Source: Portunus trituberculatus (Eukaryota > Arthropoda > Malacostraca > Decapoda > Portunidae). From it: a DNA stretch of 64,000 nt. Both the position numbers and the translations under genes were made by a program. The notes under the pieces are model-generated. The model did not search any database. It was not told where the DNA came from and saw only the letters and a list, made by a program, of their open reading frames with translations. The DNA lies in the NCBI RefSeq assembly GCF_017591435.1, contig NC_059268.1, forward strand, positions 14,326,684 to 14,390,683, read 5' to 3'. Below are positions 36,686 through 53,681 of the stretch, in pieces. Numbering within the stretch: position 1 is the first letter of the stretch; every line of letters starts with the position of its first letter.

Positions 36686-38850
36686 GCCAGAATCAAGTAG
36701 GTGAGTATTGCTCCTGGACTGTAGCGATGAGACCAGGGGGATGCAAGTCTGTAATGGTGGAATTTGCTTGGTGCATGAGCTGTGGTGATGCCTGCCCTGT
36801 GGAATGAAGGATAAATGTGGTGTTAAGAGTTGTGCTGTACTTTGAAAAGGATCGGAGTTAGTGGGAGCTGGAAGATGAGTTACAAGACTAGAAGACCTAC
36901 AGACGGATTTTCTTCAGGTTAGTGTTCCTGAGTTTGTTTTTCTTTTCTTTTTCTGGTCAAGGGCAACCAAAAAAGTTTTTAAAAAAGCCTATTGTAAGTG
37001 CCATTCTATAAAGAGTTAAAAAGGTGCACTCAAAATTTCAAAGAGTGTCTTGAAACCTTCCTTTTGAAAGAAATACATAAGCAGGCAAAGTTTATAATTT
37101 ACCAGTACAGAATAAAAGATTTAGAATATAGAAAACATTGTGTAGCAAGAGTATCAATGTGTGGTTGGACTCAAAGCCTCACTGTAACCCTGAAATTCCT
37201 CTGTTAAGGGTGCAAGTATAATACCTGCTGGATAACCTTGAACTAAGAAGACTGATGGAGAGAAAGGAATTTTTAAGGGAGTGACAGAAAAGATGCAGTG
37301 GGTGTTAACAGCTGCAAGGAAGTCCAGGATAACGATTGTAGTGATTGGATACTCAAGGCTGAATTAAGTTCACTCAAGCTTTGATGCTCAACTCAAGCTG
37401 ATCAGTAAGATACCTGACTATCGTTTCTGGTGTTTTATCCGCAGCAAAAGCATCTAATGGGAAATTTAACCTGCCTTCTAATCAATTGCTCTTTTATAAA
37501 GTAGTCTTAAATAGAGGATCATAACTCGAATTAGTAAGACAATTGAGTAATAAGCAACACCTGGAAAAATTCAATGTACACTGATAGTAGAAGACCAGAT
37601 GATACTTGAGTGGAAAGCCTGAAGGCACACATTCCTCAAGTCGCCTCCTACCTGCAGTCACAGACTCTAGTTGAAGTAAAGATTCAACAAAGAAACAAGC
37701 ACACGTACACACAGATGATTAAGTAGAGAACATTGTTTCAGTAAACATATTAAAAAAAGCATAGAAGAAGCAGATACAACATGAAGTGCAAGCGGCCAAA
37801 ATCCTGAGGATAAAGTAACAGTGAAGCAAGAGTCTTTTATAACAGCTGGCGTTAGCTTGCGGCAACTCTCAGCTTAGCAACTAAAGATGTGTCATTACGA
37901 TCAGTAATAAGGCAAATATTAGCCACGTGCAAGGCCTGGCGACAATAATATAGTGGTATAACTGTAGAGGTTACTGCTGTGCTGTCAGCCGGGAGAGGAT
38001 TAGGGCAGAGATTGCGTCACCCTTGTTTACATGATAAGAATTTGCACGCTTCATTGTTGTTTTCATAGAAACATTGTTTTCAAAGCTTATAGGAATGCTA
38101 AGTCAAATTTCCATGTTCTTTTCCTTGAGCCACAATTACAAAACCAGTGTTACACTCACTATCTAGAATCCTCAAAATGACATTTAAGAAAGCCACTTCC
38201 ACTAGTCTGTACTAGCAGTACTGGAAGGTATTTGAGGTTTTCAGTGATGTTTTGAAGAATCCCATGATATGGTAACACTTCAGTGGGAAAAACACTCGTG
38301 GTCCCATGGAAACCTGACTTTTCATCTTTGCACGCGAAAATAGTCCTTATGAAAGAATGTAAGGATAAATGTTTCAAGAATATAGAACAAAGGGAAATAG
38401 AAATGTTTTTCCGTGTTTCAAGATAGAAAAAAAGACCATCTAAGCAGTTTCGCAAGTTTTTTAGGCATTTTGGAATAAATAAATATTTCCCAGAACGCTC
38501 AGTAGTCAGTACAACTACCGGGATAGGCATGGAATGAATTGTCGTCTGCAGTGAATTATGAAGTAAAAAAGAAAGAAAACATACACTGCATATTTTATTA
38601 TTAAAAATATGTCCAGTTCTTTTCATACAATCGATTGCATACCTTGATGAAAAAAAAAAGCTTTGTTACTGAACTACGGTACCTACTTACATTTGCATTA
38701 TTTACATAACACATCCACAATTCTCCATATAATATTAGATTTAAGTTTAAACCTGAATTATTTATCACTGGTTGTAATTAACAGTATATATAATGTGAAT
38801 AGAGGTGGGTATATATTTTCCAAAGCAACATTGTGTCCGGGGAGCTGCCG
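36686..38850. other. Region between divergent OVCA2 and eL19 genes
   Basis: 36935-37105 is a decayed copy of the LINE 3' repeat also seen at 28458 and 45455 (GGTCAAGGGCAACC, GTCTTGAAACCTTCC). The rest is AT-rich with one moderate open frame (38159-38626, minus strand) that has no domain, so I do not call it a gene. A 5' UTR exon of the hydrolase may lie here. Confidence 0.4.
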
Positions 38851-38888
38851 CCATGTCCTTCTCTCCTCTACCGTAACTCCACGATGAG
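38808..38888 (+). promoter_or_regulatory. eL19 promoter with TCT/TOP-type start
   Basis: TCCTTCTCTCCTCTACC starts at about 38856, less than 30 nt before the ATG. It has the pyrimidine run expected of a ribosomal-protein TCT initiator and of a 5' terminal oligopyrimidine tract, which place such mRNAs under growth-dependent translational control. A TATATATT sequence lies about 45 nt upstream of the presumed C+1. The start site is inferred from sequence alone. Confidence 0.55.
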
Positions 38889-39789
38889 GTGAGCGCGTAA
38901 ACACTGCCTTCCTTTCCACTTTTTAAACACTTGTAGCATTAGTACCTACCAATATGTATAGTGCAAGGATGGAGGAGGTCGGGAAGTGCATTGTGGGTGT
39001 ATATAACAGCCGTGGAGGAGAGGAAAATACTGAAATAAGATGAAAATTATGAATGCTAGGATTTGGTTGGCGGTCTTGCCTCACGTGTTGCAAGATGTTA
39101 TGGCCGCATTTTCTCTGGTTTTCCTCTCCTCCAGTGCCTAGGCCTATGCTTACACATGCTATATAAGGTGGTAAGACGTGGAAGCTTATTGTGAGGTAGT
39201 GTGACACGTGGTTGTTAAGGAAGGGTGAGAATATAGTTTGTTGTGTGGCAGCAGCTGACGTGTTGCCTCATCCAGTCTTCTGTTCTGACAGCTTTTTCTA
39301 TTTTGTTTTAACTCCTTCTAGTGTCATTGAGTGTGCTGTATGAACGGTGAAGGTCTTGAGTTGTTTTGTGTCAGTGTAAAGCTAAAGGGACAAAGGCAAG
39401 AGTAAAAATGAGGCATGTTTTGTGGCAGCAGCTGAGGTTGTCTTCTTTTCTGGCCCCTATTTCTATTTTTTTTTTTTAACTCGTTCCATTGGTTAAACCT
39501 GTCGTTAAGTGTGTTGTATGAATGGTGTGGGTCTTGAATTCTCTTGAGTCAGGGTGTTAAGGACAAAGAATCAGATTAAAGAGTAAAGGTGAGGTGTGAT
39601 TTGTGGCAGCAGCTTACATTTTGCCATCATATAGGACCGCTGCCTCATGTCACTGAACACACGAGTTCATTTTGTGACAGTTGTGCGTGACGTGTAAATT
39701 TAGTCTTTCACCTTATTCTCACTTCAGGATCAAACTTTTTTTCTTACCTGTTTTGAATGAATCTACACTTCGTTTCCGCCGGTAATCGT

Positions 39790-39843
<54 letters not shown>

Positions 39844-40510
39844 ATCCCCCCCTCCCCACAAAAAAAAAATATGGTCTATTCCCTCGGAAAGTACTGTATT
39901 AGGATGGACAAAAAAAAATAATAATGCAGAATAGACCAAAATGTACCCGAAGAAAATAGTTAGGTTACCACTAAGTGCCACAAAAGCAACAGTTCAAAAC
40001 TGATTGTTACTGCTGTGGAGAGTACTCACCGCCACTACTGTCTATGCCAACCTATTGAAACTTACCTATTTAACCAAAAGTAACGTAACCCTGACTTTAA
40101 CCTACCTAACTTAGCTAACGTACCTAACACGCACTGATGATACATCTTCCTCAGAACAAATTAACTATATCTAACCCGATTAAACTGATCTAGCCAAAGC
40201 AAATAAGCTTAACCTAAGCCAAGAAATTAATATGAAGTAGTTACTTTTATTTCTCTTCGTAAAATTTGATGATTCAATGAAAATCAAGACAACACCTTGC
40301 TGTTTGGACATCTTCAATAGACTGGTTCAGATCCACTTGCTTTTCTCCACAAACCCCTCTCATTTTTATTGGCCAGTGGCTGCATGTTCAAACAAAATAA
40401 CTAATCACTGTGATTGATTTCATGTAGCTATTTGCAAATAACAATGACACAAACACACAAATGAACAAACCTAACAGTGTTCCCAGTGCCCATCAATCCA
40501 TTACGTGTGG

Positions 40511-40581
<71 letters not shown>

Positions 40582-43322
40582 TGCACTGTCAATTCTTAGT
40601 GCCTTTCTCTGCCTTGTTACCTTCCCACAGAGCATCATGTACAGTATTCCCATCTAAAGCCATATCTCACAAAGTTCTTCCTCTCCACAGTTCGCTTAAG
40701 GTTCAGAAGCGCCTCGCCTCGGAGGTGCTCAAGTGTGGCAAGAAGAAAGTTTGGCTCGACCCCAATGAAATTGGAGAAATCGGCCAGGCCAACTCACGTA
40801 AGTAGCCTGGATGCACTTGTGTTACATCCCCTATATTATTTAAAGACTTCTGATTAGATCATCTCATCCTACATCCCCGAAGTGTAAATATAACCCTTAA
40901 AGTGCAGCATGTTTTGCCATGCCCTTGTAGGCAGGTTCGCACTAAAACATAGCTCATTTCAACCTCCTGTATCTTCTCTCCTACATTACTGAATGGAGTA
41001 TCATTGTAAAGTCCATACCCTTAGCTGTCTTTTGACATTAATTTGAATGCTACATGAACATAAGTAGAATGATTGTGTAATTCTTAAGTAGGAAATCTGA
41101 AAGCTCATTATTACAGACATATCCACCTCTGCTGGACTTCTTTCCTGTCATTTAGCAATACAGTTTGTGAAATACCCCATAAAAACTCAAATTTAATTTT
41201 ATTGTAAGTCAGTAACAAAAGGAAAGATGAAAAAACAGAAAAAAACACTACTACTTTTGTTTTTTCAGAGTACAAAAACCAACTTTTAGAGCTTGCTATT
41301 GTCACTCAGTGCATTGTGCACACTGGCTCAGACAGTGCCCGGCTACATATGCCACACCAAACGGCCATTGTATGAAGCAGGACGACATCTACATTGCCTT
41401 CCTCTGCATCCAGTTTTTATTTAGCATCACTATCACACAATTTGCAGATAACATTGTCATGCATATCAGCATGGAAAAATAAATCACTGGCAACATCACA
41501 TCCATCACCAATACAGTAACCCAATGTGGTATTGCTGTCACTGCCAGTGATTGTGCTTGTGATTGTCTTGTCCATTTCTGCTTCAATTTCTCTAGTTACC
41601 AGCCCTCTCCTAATGTTCTTGATGGGTGTTTAGCTCAAAGGGGTCCCCGTCTTGTGGATGAATGATGAATAGAGCTCAGATATCTAGTGTTCTTAGAGTT
41701 ATTACAAGGCATTGTCTGACAACTGTTAAGTCTAAGGTGCTTGGGTTAGTGTTTTTGAAAATGACATGTTTACTGGGCTTTAGGACAAACATAATTTGAC
41801 TACACTTTAATTTTAAAAAATATTGTAGACACCCACGCTGCGAGCCCAGGTGTCCACAATTTTGAACACCGCACTTAAGGGTACCCTTAAAGAGACCTCT
41901 TCAGATCATCCCTCAACCTACAAACCTAAGAACTGTAATTAAAAGTTTATTGTTTCAACTTTCAAGTTTTGTTCCCAACAGTCCCTTATTGCAACAATTC
42001 CATGTGTTATGCACAATGGATGTAGTATGTAGTAAAGTTACAAATGAATTGTACGCAGGTTAGACTAACGCATCTTTCTTCACAGGCCAGAACATCCGTA
42101 AGCTTATCAAGGATGGTCTTATCATCAAGAAGCCCCACAATGTCCACTCACGTGCCCGAGTGCGCAAGAATCAGGAGGCTCGCAGGAAGGGCCGTCACAT
42201 GGGCTTTGGCAAGAGGAAGGGTACAGCCAATGCCCGTATGCCACAGAAGGTATGAGCCAGCATCTTGTATTGCACCATCTTACCATGTATATACTGTTCA
42301 ATGTTTATATAAATTTATGAAGCTGCGGGGATTATGTACAAAGATTTAAAGCACAAATTTTGGAGAAGAGAATATTGTTGGGAACCTGATGAATTTTTAG
42401 CATCTACATATTGAGATTTATCCCCAGCTTGGCTTTGGATTGCTGATGAGACTAGAGACAAATGAAAGAATAATTGATTGCTGATTAGACTGTAAAAACA
42501 AATGAAAGAATGATTTAGGCAGTGATTATATTCTAGGAGATAAAGTGGTAGTCTAGATTCTTACTTGGATGAACTTTCTCTGAGAGCCATGCTGGTGAGA
42601 ACAGTGAATAAGAAACTGAATGGTTTAACCAACCAACCACTGCATAGCCAAACTCACACGGTCATCTTACGTGTAGGCATTGTTAGGACAAGATACTTAA
42701 GGTCCGGGATAATCGTTGTAAAGCTGGTTGCTAAGAAAATCTGAGAGTGACTTTGAAAGTGCTAAGGTCTCTCATCTCTACAACAAAAAGATAAAAAATT
42801 CCTTGGTCCTACAACAATAACAGCAAAACTAATATTGTGGTAGATTTAGGTTTGGATTAGATTACAATATATCCGCAGCATAACACTCATGCATACCTTC
42901 CTTCCAGGTGCTGTGGATTCGTCGCATGCGAGTTCTGCGTCGTATGTTGAAAAAGTACCGTGACAACAAGAAGATCGACAGGCATCTGTACCACGAGCTG
43001 TACATGAAGGTGGGTGTTGAGGACAGCTGCTCTCGTCTGTAGTCAGTCAGTCTCTCTCTCTCTCTCTCTCTCTCTCATGCAGGTTCAAGACCAGTGCAGT
43101 AACAAAACTTTCTCCTTACAGGTGAAGGGCAACGTGTTCAAGAACAAGCGTGTCCTCATGGAGTACATTCACAAGAAGAAGGCCGACAATGCCCGTGCCA
43201 AGATGCTGAGTGACCAGGCCGAGGCACGCAGGAACAAGGCAAAGGAGGCACGCAAGCGAAGGCAGGACCGTGTTGCCATCAGGAAGGCCGAAGCATTGAA
43301 GAGCAAGGAAGACACCGAGTAA
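38884..43322 (+). CDS. RpL19: 60S ribosomal protein eL19, complete
   Basis: Five exons encode 192 residues: 38884-38888 (ATGAG only), 40691-40797, 42086-42249, 42908-43009 and 43122-43322 (TAA). All introns are GT..AG. The first coding exon is just five bases; joined to exon 2 it gives M-S-S-L-K-V-QKRLASEVL, the family N terminus. Diagnostic stretches are CGKKKVWLDPNEIGEIGQAN, IRKLIKDGLIIKKP, RRKGRHMGFGKRKGTANARM and VKGNVFKNKRVLMEYIHKKK, followed by the long basic C-terminal helix. The product is a structural protein of the large cytoplasmic ribosomal subunit. Introns 1 and 4 carry CT microsatellites (40514-40579, 43052-43076). Poly(A) signal AATAAA at 43340. Length and residues are fully ordinary, so the gene looks functional. 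Confidence 0.97.
39793..39843. repeat. (AT)n-(GT)n microsatellite
   Basis: AT tract passing directly into a GT tract, inside eL19 intron 1. Confidence 0.95.
40514..40579. repeat. (CT)n microsatellite in eL19 intron 1
   Basis: Pure CT tract about 110 nt upstream of the exon 2 acceptor. Confidence 0.95.
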
Positions 43323-43339
43323 CTTGTGTACCCTAAGTA

Positions 43340-43345
43340 AATAAA
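43340..43345 (+). terminator. Poly(A) signal of eL19
   Basis: AATAAA starting 18 nt after the stop codon; ribosomal-protein mRNAs commonly have such short 3' UTRs. Confidence 0.75.
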
Positions 43346-43725
43346 AAAAAGCTTACAAATATTTACTTTTATTCCTCACTCATGTTAAAATATAAGACAT
43401 TGGATATAATCTTTGAAAACTGTATCAACTTTGTTTACAAATGCAAAGACCTTACTCCTAGCCATGGTCCAAGGTTAGGAAGGGCATTCCCAAATGCCAA
43501 AACCAGTCCTGACTCCTCTATCAGGAGGCACCATCCTAGCCCTGGTGTAATAGGGAAACTACACAGGATGGCCGACTGATTATGCAAGGCAGGAGTCAAA
43601 AAGAGAGCTGATGTGGGGGGTCTAGTGATATAGTGGAAAAGTGAGCTGGGCTGGAAAAATTTGACAGCATCAGTATATGCATACATACATACACTGAAAA
43701 ATGAAAAATCTTTAGTGAATGTGTT

Positions 43726-43905
43726 TTAACCCCTTCAGTACTTGGATGTATTTTTACCACGAGTTTGGGTATGATTAGACAATTTTATTTACATTAGGGT
43801 CAATGGTGGTCAGAAGAATACTAGCAAGTTTTCACCTATTCTAATCCTCACAGTTTCTGAAGTATAGAAATGCTAAATAGCAGGTAGAAGGAAAATGAAA
43901 ATGCG
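43726..43905 (+). mobile_element. TTAA-flanked MITE, copy 5 (right end lost)
   Basis: It starts TTAACCCCTTCAGTACTTGG and keeps GAGTTTGGGTATGATTAGAC and CAGAAGAATACTAGC-like interior text, then degrades. The terminal inverted repeat on the right is missing. Confidence 0.65.
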
Positions 43906-44103
43906 GGATTAAGAAAGGAAGTGATGATCACCACAATCACTTCCATTTGTCTAGTTTTCCCTTGTTCTTTCATTCTAATAAGAAAAGAATCCTAAATTGA
44001 CAGTTTGTGAAGTGTCAAACGAGAAAACAGAATACGGTAGAAGTGAAGGTAAAGTTACCTTACCACTCTTCCTCTGCTGCTGTCTTGCTGGGAAATTCAT
44101 AAC

Positions 44104-47870
<3,767 letters not shown>

Positions 47871-48164
47871 CTGAAAAAATAGTTGACGTGTTTATGAATC
47901 AAATGAAAGCCATCAACAAGAAGTCCCCACAGACTGAAAAACCATGTACTGTACCCTTGTGTCTAGAACAATCATTTAAAAAAAAGAATGACATGAATAC
48001 ACTATCTGACATCTCTCTTTTAGGACTACACTTCACTCTGTAGAGCACCTGATCACTCACCAACTCATTACCGGACCAAGTGGCCTTACAGTTTAGGGAC
48101 ACTAGGACAGGAAGCAGTGGTAGAATATTACGACTTTGAAGAGCTTCCTCTGAATCACATCAAG

Positions 48165-48255
48165 TATCAGTTTTCTTTTTTCTATTTTTATTTTATGAAG
48201 GAGAGGCCAGCCAAGGGCAACACAATATAAAAAGAAAAAGAAAGTCTTTCTTGGG
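48165..48255 (-). mobile_element. 3' tip of the LINE 3'-end family
   Basis: CTTTTTTCTATTTTTATTTT then GAGAGGCCAGCCAAGGGCAA and an A-rich end, matching the 3' UTR of the copies at 28458 and 45455. Confidence 0.45.
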
Positions 48256-48433
48256 TCCTGGTTCTCTAAAAGATCAGTAGGGACTCCTATAGATGCTTTT
48301 GAAAATCAACAACACACCCAAAAACAAAGTTACATTAGCTTAGGTTAGGTTAACTTCGATTAAGTTTGTTTTGGTTAAGTTGGCCAGGGACATCAAAATA
48401 AACCAAATTTTGAATGTCATGAAAAGTCTAAGG

Positions 48434-48648
48434 CATGGGTTCTTAAATTGGGGTCCACAACATTTCTAGGGATACTTAGGCGGCTGATGTAAATATCCTT
48501 TGCAGTATATCATTGCATATTGAGTGATCTTGTGCCAGTAACTAAATTAACATTCTCTTCAATGTTAGATTACTAAGGATTTATGGAGATGATCCTACAA
48601 CTCGGGAGGGGGGGGGGGTTCTTAATGAAAAAAGGTTGAGAACCCCTG
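48434..48648. mobile_element. hAT-like MITE with 8-bp target duplication
   Basis: The left end CATGGGTTCTTAAATTGGGG and right end AAAAAAGGTTGAGAACCCCTG are inverted repeats of hAT type. They are flanked by GTCTAAGG (48426-48433) and GTCTATGG (48649-48656), an 8-bp duplication with one mismatch, as hAT transposition gives. No ORF inside. Confidence 0.8.
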
Positions 48649-48656
48649 GTCTATGG

Positions 48657-49553
48657 GGTAAAACGGCCATTTTTGGCAAACGATGGACCTATGTAAATAT
48701 TAACCATATTAAATACATAACTATTTCAAATTTAGTAAATTGTTAGTCTGCCCTGAAATATGTAATTAACTGCTGAATGTATAATGAAACAAAACGCCCC
48801 ATGTCAAACCTACATGGCATGAGTTGTATTCGAGAGTAACACACCCAAGATAATATCAAAGACTTGAATATTTCCAGGTGCCCTCTGAAAAGTTTTATGG
48901 GGGTACATCAAGCAGCCTGGAAGGGCATCACCGTCACTGCCACCCCCGTCACTACTACAGTCAATGTCTGGGAGTACAAGTCATCCGTAAACACAAGTTG
49001 CATTCATTGCCCCGTACATTTTCTCGTACACCAACGCATGCTCTGAGTTAAACAGGTGGCTGTGTAAGTAATGCTGCTGCTACCATGCACTAAAAGCTGT
49101 GAGTAACTTGCCTGTCAAAGATGGGTAGCTGAAATGTTGCTTCCTGTTCACCCGTCAGAAATATCACCGGCCAAACAGTACCTAACCTCCAGGCTTCAAC
49201 ACAGCCACTGTCTCTGATTTAGCGCCAAATGTTGTACCACCGTCCACCAAAAGTGCCGATGAAGTGCCGAAATGATTTTGTTATGGTTATTGAGCTTTTT
49301 ATGACCATCATCTCAATTATCCTACACAAGATACATCATATTATACCGAAAAGAAAGAATCGGCCTCCTTGAGAGCATTATATCAATAGTTTTGAAAAGA
49401 AAAAAAATCCACCACTTTGCAAGGTTATCTACTTGAGGGAAAACAACTTTTATCTTCGCTGCAATATGAATAATAGCAAAAATTCTCATTATCAACCATG
49501 CTGTGACATCTCATAGCAACCACATGGCTGAACATGATAAGGGGCGACACGCT

Positions 49554-49600
<47 letters not shown>

Positions 49601-50180
49601 ACAGATGGTGGAAGAGCGACTAACGTAACGGAGGCGTCGACCAGACCGCAATAGTTCTGAGTTGCGAAGACTAATCACTGAACAATCTTATAATTACTTA
49701 CTTCACTGATGAGTGTAACGCGCCACACTGTGTACATAATAAGGGTTTAACCTTTTCTTAATGAAGTTTACTTGACCATTATGATTGTTTCCTTACGTTA
49801 TTTGGTAATTATTCTTTTTTTATTAATATTTGCTACATGTGGTTTCATTTGGTCTTGATTTGATGACATACCAAGAAAAAGACTCAGATACCCTATTCAT
49901 TATCATCATTAGGGATACTATTATCATTGTGAATGCCATAATCATTACTAACTTTATCAATAACAAGTGTGATCTGTATTAACGAAAGAATTTATAATGT
50001 GCACGTACTTATTAATGCATTTCTAATCTCAAGTTACTTATAAAAACATGCTCTCTCCGTTTCATATTATTCATAGTATCCAGCTTACTGTAGCCCGTTT
50101 AAGCAGTCTCCTTCTACGGAAAAAAAGAAAAAGAGGAAAAGTCTTGACTATGAAGTTGAACATAAAGAAAAATTTCACTG

Positions 50181-50182
<2 letters not shown>
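48657..50182. other. Upstream of TIPIN; no gene seen
   Basis: A CT tract at 49557-49596 is followed by GC-richer sequence (49605-49660) that could hold the TIPIN 5' UTR exon or promoter. No coding segment is recognised. Confidence 0.4.
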
Positions 50183-50240
<58 letters not shown>

Positions 50241-50322
50241 AATACTCTTTTTTCATAATGATATTCTTTTCTTTCCTTTCTCGGATTTTCTCTCTAGCAC
50301 GCTTTTCGTCCAGGCTCAGCGC

Positions 50323-50376
<54 letters not shown>
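50183..50376. repeat. Two (AC)n microsatellites
   Basis: AC tracts at 50183-50235 and 50333-50376; the second is preceded by a GCGCGCGC stretch. Confidence 0.95.
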
Positions 50377-50377
<1 letters not shown>

Positions 50378-50761
50378 TACCACATGAAGGTCATAAGCTG
50401 GCACGTGTTTAGCATAGTAGGCCATGTCTTACTTTTCTTAATGTGCTCTACCTATGGTTATATAAAAAAGACAAAATGAATATGTAAATAAAAACTAATG
50501 AAAATGAAATAATTAGAAGCTACGAGATTTTCATTGTGATTATGATTTCTATTTTCAAATCCTTCTCAACCTTCTTAATAAAACTAGATTTGATAAATAC
50601 GTTAACATTTCACTACGGTAATTTAAGATGTGCAATTTCACCACTGCATCTACAAAGATATTTCCTAACTCACCCTCATCTCTCTCCAAACTTTTCAGAG
50701 TAAGACATCCAAAGCATTCACGCTTATTGTCATCACTAAACTCTCTCACAAATACAAACTT

Positions 50762-50974
50762 TTAACCTCTTCTGCACCATGACACGTTTTCATATTCATT
50801 CTGCTTACTATTTTGTGATTTTATACAGCTTGAGAAACTTGTATGAGGGTTAAAATAGTGAAAATTCTGGCCCTTAATCTTCCGACTTCCATAAACCCTT
50901 CTTAATGTCAACAAAATCGTCCGATTATACCCAAAATTCATAATAAAAATGAGTCCCAGTACTGAAAGGGTCAA
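50762..50974 (-). mobile_element. TTAA-flanked MITE, copy 6 (inverted)
   Basis: Reads TTAACCTCTTCTGCACCATG at the left and AGTACTGAAAGGGTCAA at the right. The interior is the reverse complement of the 5546 copy (TTTCATATTCATTCTGCTTA, GTGATTTTATACAGCTT). Confidence 0.75.
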
Positions 50975-52266
50975 AATAAACAAAAAAACATCCATCGATG
51001 ACACATAATCTTTGTTAAAGTAGCATTTGGATATTGAACACCTAAAAACCTCAATGAAAACCACAATACCCTTCATTAGACCCAGTAACAATCGAAGAGA
51101 GACTTGTGAGCGTCTGTGGCTGCGGATCCTGTCATTGGAAATCTCACAACTCATCTTGAGAATATCCCTCACCATCCAACGCTGGTGGTGGCTCTAAGAA
51201 AGTCGGGCAGTGGGTGGAGCAGCAGCAGCCTACTCCTCTCTCTTACTCCAAGCTACACACACGCACACACAGACACACACACACGCACACGAAAAGAAAG
51301 TCACGTTACCACAGAGTACTTTATGAATATACACTATGTTATTACCCGTCATCACCACATAATCACCACATATCATCACCACACCGTCACCAAGTCATCA
51401 CCGTGCGCTGTCCAGTTGTGAGGATCATAGAAGAGAAACCAGCGTGACTTGAATTGTCTTTCCGTGATTCTCCCCGCCCCGCCCACACACTGAGGACTGT
51501 TTGCTTGTCAGTAACGCCACTTTTCTCAAGCCATAGTCAATCAGGGCGTGACTGGCAAAAAACGGATGTCGTGGAGTGAATATAGGTAATGATGGTCTTA
51601 TAAAACCACTGCTTCAACCAATATCTAACGTAACTTTTTGCTATCTGGCCTAATACAACGTTATCGCTCTTAATAAAACCTGTGCTACCGCAGGAAAACT
51701 TTCGTGTCAGCGTAGCCACATTGGAGAGCCACTCTGATCGACAGGGAGAGATGACGGCGGAGTTAAGGTGGAAGAGGAAGGAGGAAGGAGGAAGGAGCGT
51801 CATCCGTCCCCGAGCACGAATAACCCATGTTCCCTCGGTGAAACTCTTGCCATCTGCCACTCACTCCCTCACTTCCTCTTCGGGCGGTGGTCCTGTGACA
51901 GAGTTATTACAGTGGGTGCGTTACCTCCCCAGACTGAAAAAAACCCCACCCCACACACACATACAGACGGGATTCATCTCTTCTCTCACCTGTTAAGGGA
52001 TGATATATAGAAAAAGACATCTAGAAATTCGTGTGGAAGCTCTCAACAGGCATTTCAGATTACGCATACGTCATGTTTGTTGTGTCATAAGATTGGAAAC
52101 GGTGAAGGTAACGACTGGCAACTTCTGTGATCCTTAACCTTGCAGCGAGAGCCAGCGGATGTGGAGAAGACCAGCTGAGCCCTCGGAGGATTTTGGGGCA
52201 CAGAACACATGGCGGAGAAAGGAAAATGACAGGGGGGTAGCAACATAGATATGAAGAGAAATAGAG

Positions 52267-52270
<4 letters not shown>
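50975..52270. other. Intergenic, no gene seen
   Basis: CAC/CATCAC-rich stretches (51240-51400) and a purine-rich patch (51745-51800). No supportable gene. Confidence 0.45.
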
Positions 52271-52353
<83 letters not shown>

Positions 52354-52589
52354 CAAATTGTCTTGTAAAATTCAAGAACAAAGGGTGCCAGATGCGACCT
52401 AAATCGTCAAACTGGTCATAGCAAAAGAATCTTCCAAGTAATTTCCACTCCAAAATGCAGAAAGACTGGAAGAAACTATGCGAATAAAAGTAGTATGTAA
52501 AAAAAAAAAAAAATAAAAGAAGTAAGACGGGAACAACTAACTGTCAAGCAATATAAGATGAAAGACATGGATAAAAGAGGAAAAACAAG

Positions 52590-52634
<45 letters not shown>
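52271..52634. repeat. (GA)n and (AC)n microsatellites
   Basis: GA tract at 52271-52346 and AC tract at 52590-52634. Confidence 0.95.
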
Positions 52635-52636
<2 letters not shown>

Positions 52637-53473
52637 AACGGTATGTAAATCAAACCACTTAATTGTCCAGAACAAAACACTGTGTTCCCCTCACGCTATA
52701 GTGTCTGCTATCTTGAGTAACGAGGTGTTGCTCGCCATACTAACATTTGTACTACTCAAATCATGACCAACATTTATCACATCTTCAACGATAATCTCTC
52801 ACCGTCACCGCCTCTTCATCTGAGCAACAACCTCCTCTGTTTCTCGTATTCTATTTATTTTGACCTGATTTTGTGCATCTCATACCGCTTTCTCTAACGT
52901 CTGCGTCTTATCTCCATCACTTCAAACAGGCCTTACAATGTAGCGGAAGTCATTGTGGTTTCCAAACGTAACTTCGTGTATCTAGCGACATTTAACATAA
53001 GATTCTGCACCAGACAGGAACTCAGCCAACCTTTACGCTACTATCGTATCTAATCCTTGCCCAGGTTATATACACAGTTCTATCCAGTTTCCTTAGTACA
53101 TCCAGCCTAACCATTCCTCCTCAGAGTATGAGCAGAACCAGTATCTGTCTTGGCCTGTAAAGGAGTAGCAGGTAGGCTGTGCTTCGATGGCTGTAAGTGA
53201 TAGCAGATGTTTCGCTTGTCGTGAGAACATACGAGGCTTTACCGTAAGCTGCTCAGTCTGAATCATTGAGGCTTGGGTGCTTCAAAATGTGTACTTCTTG
53301 ATGCTTCCGGAAATTCTGTTGTTCCCTGTGTTTCAAGTACGCCGCCTTTCAAATCAACCACAATATCATAGTGCATCTTGTCTTTCCAGACGGCGGCGAA
53401 GCTTTACTCATGTGGACAGAGAATGCTCCATGTAAGACTGACTGACAACGTGACGAGTGCTATCTTGCCCTGA
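52635..53473. other. Intergenic, no gene seen
   Basis: Mixed-composition sequence without domain-bearing frames or recognised repeats. Confidence 0.45.
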
Positions 53474-53681
53474 AGCCCTTCAGTACCATGAAGAGTTTCC
53501 ATATTCATTCTGGCTACTATTTGATGATTTTACAAAGCTTCATAAAGTTATGAAGGATTAAAACCGTAAAGACTCAGGCCATTAATTTTCTGAGCTCCAT
53601 AGACCATTCCTGATGCAACTAAATCGTCTAATCATACCCAAAAGTCATGGTAAAAATGCATCTCAGTATTGAAGGGATTAA
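53474..53681 (-). mobile_element. TTAA-flanked MITE, copy 7 (inverted, left end eroded)
   Basis: CCCTTCAGTACCATGAAGAG at the left and TCAGTATTGAAGGGATTAA at the right. The interior is the inverse of the family (TTCCATATTCATTCTGGCTA, GACTCAGGCCATTAATTTTC). Confidence 0.75.

Noticed and set aside
38159..38626. 155-codon minus-strand frame
   Set aside because: No recognisable domain, no convincing splice sites, AT-rich composition; likely chance.
48338..48362. Interstitial telomere (TTAGG)n
   Set aside because: Only about two and a half units (TTAGGTTAGGTTAA). Similar CCTAA-like words near 40090 and 47230 are too short and degenerate.
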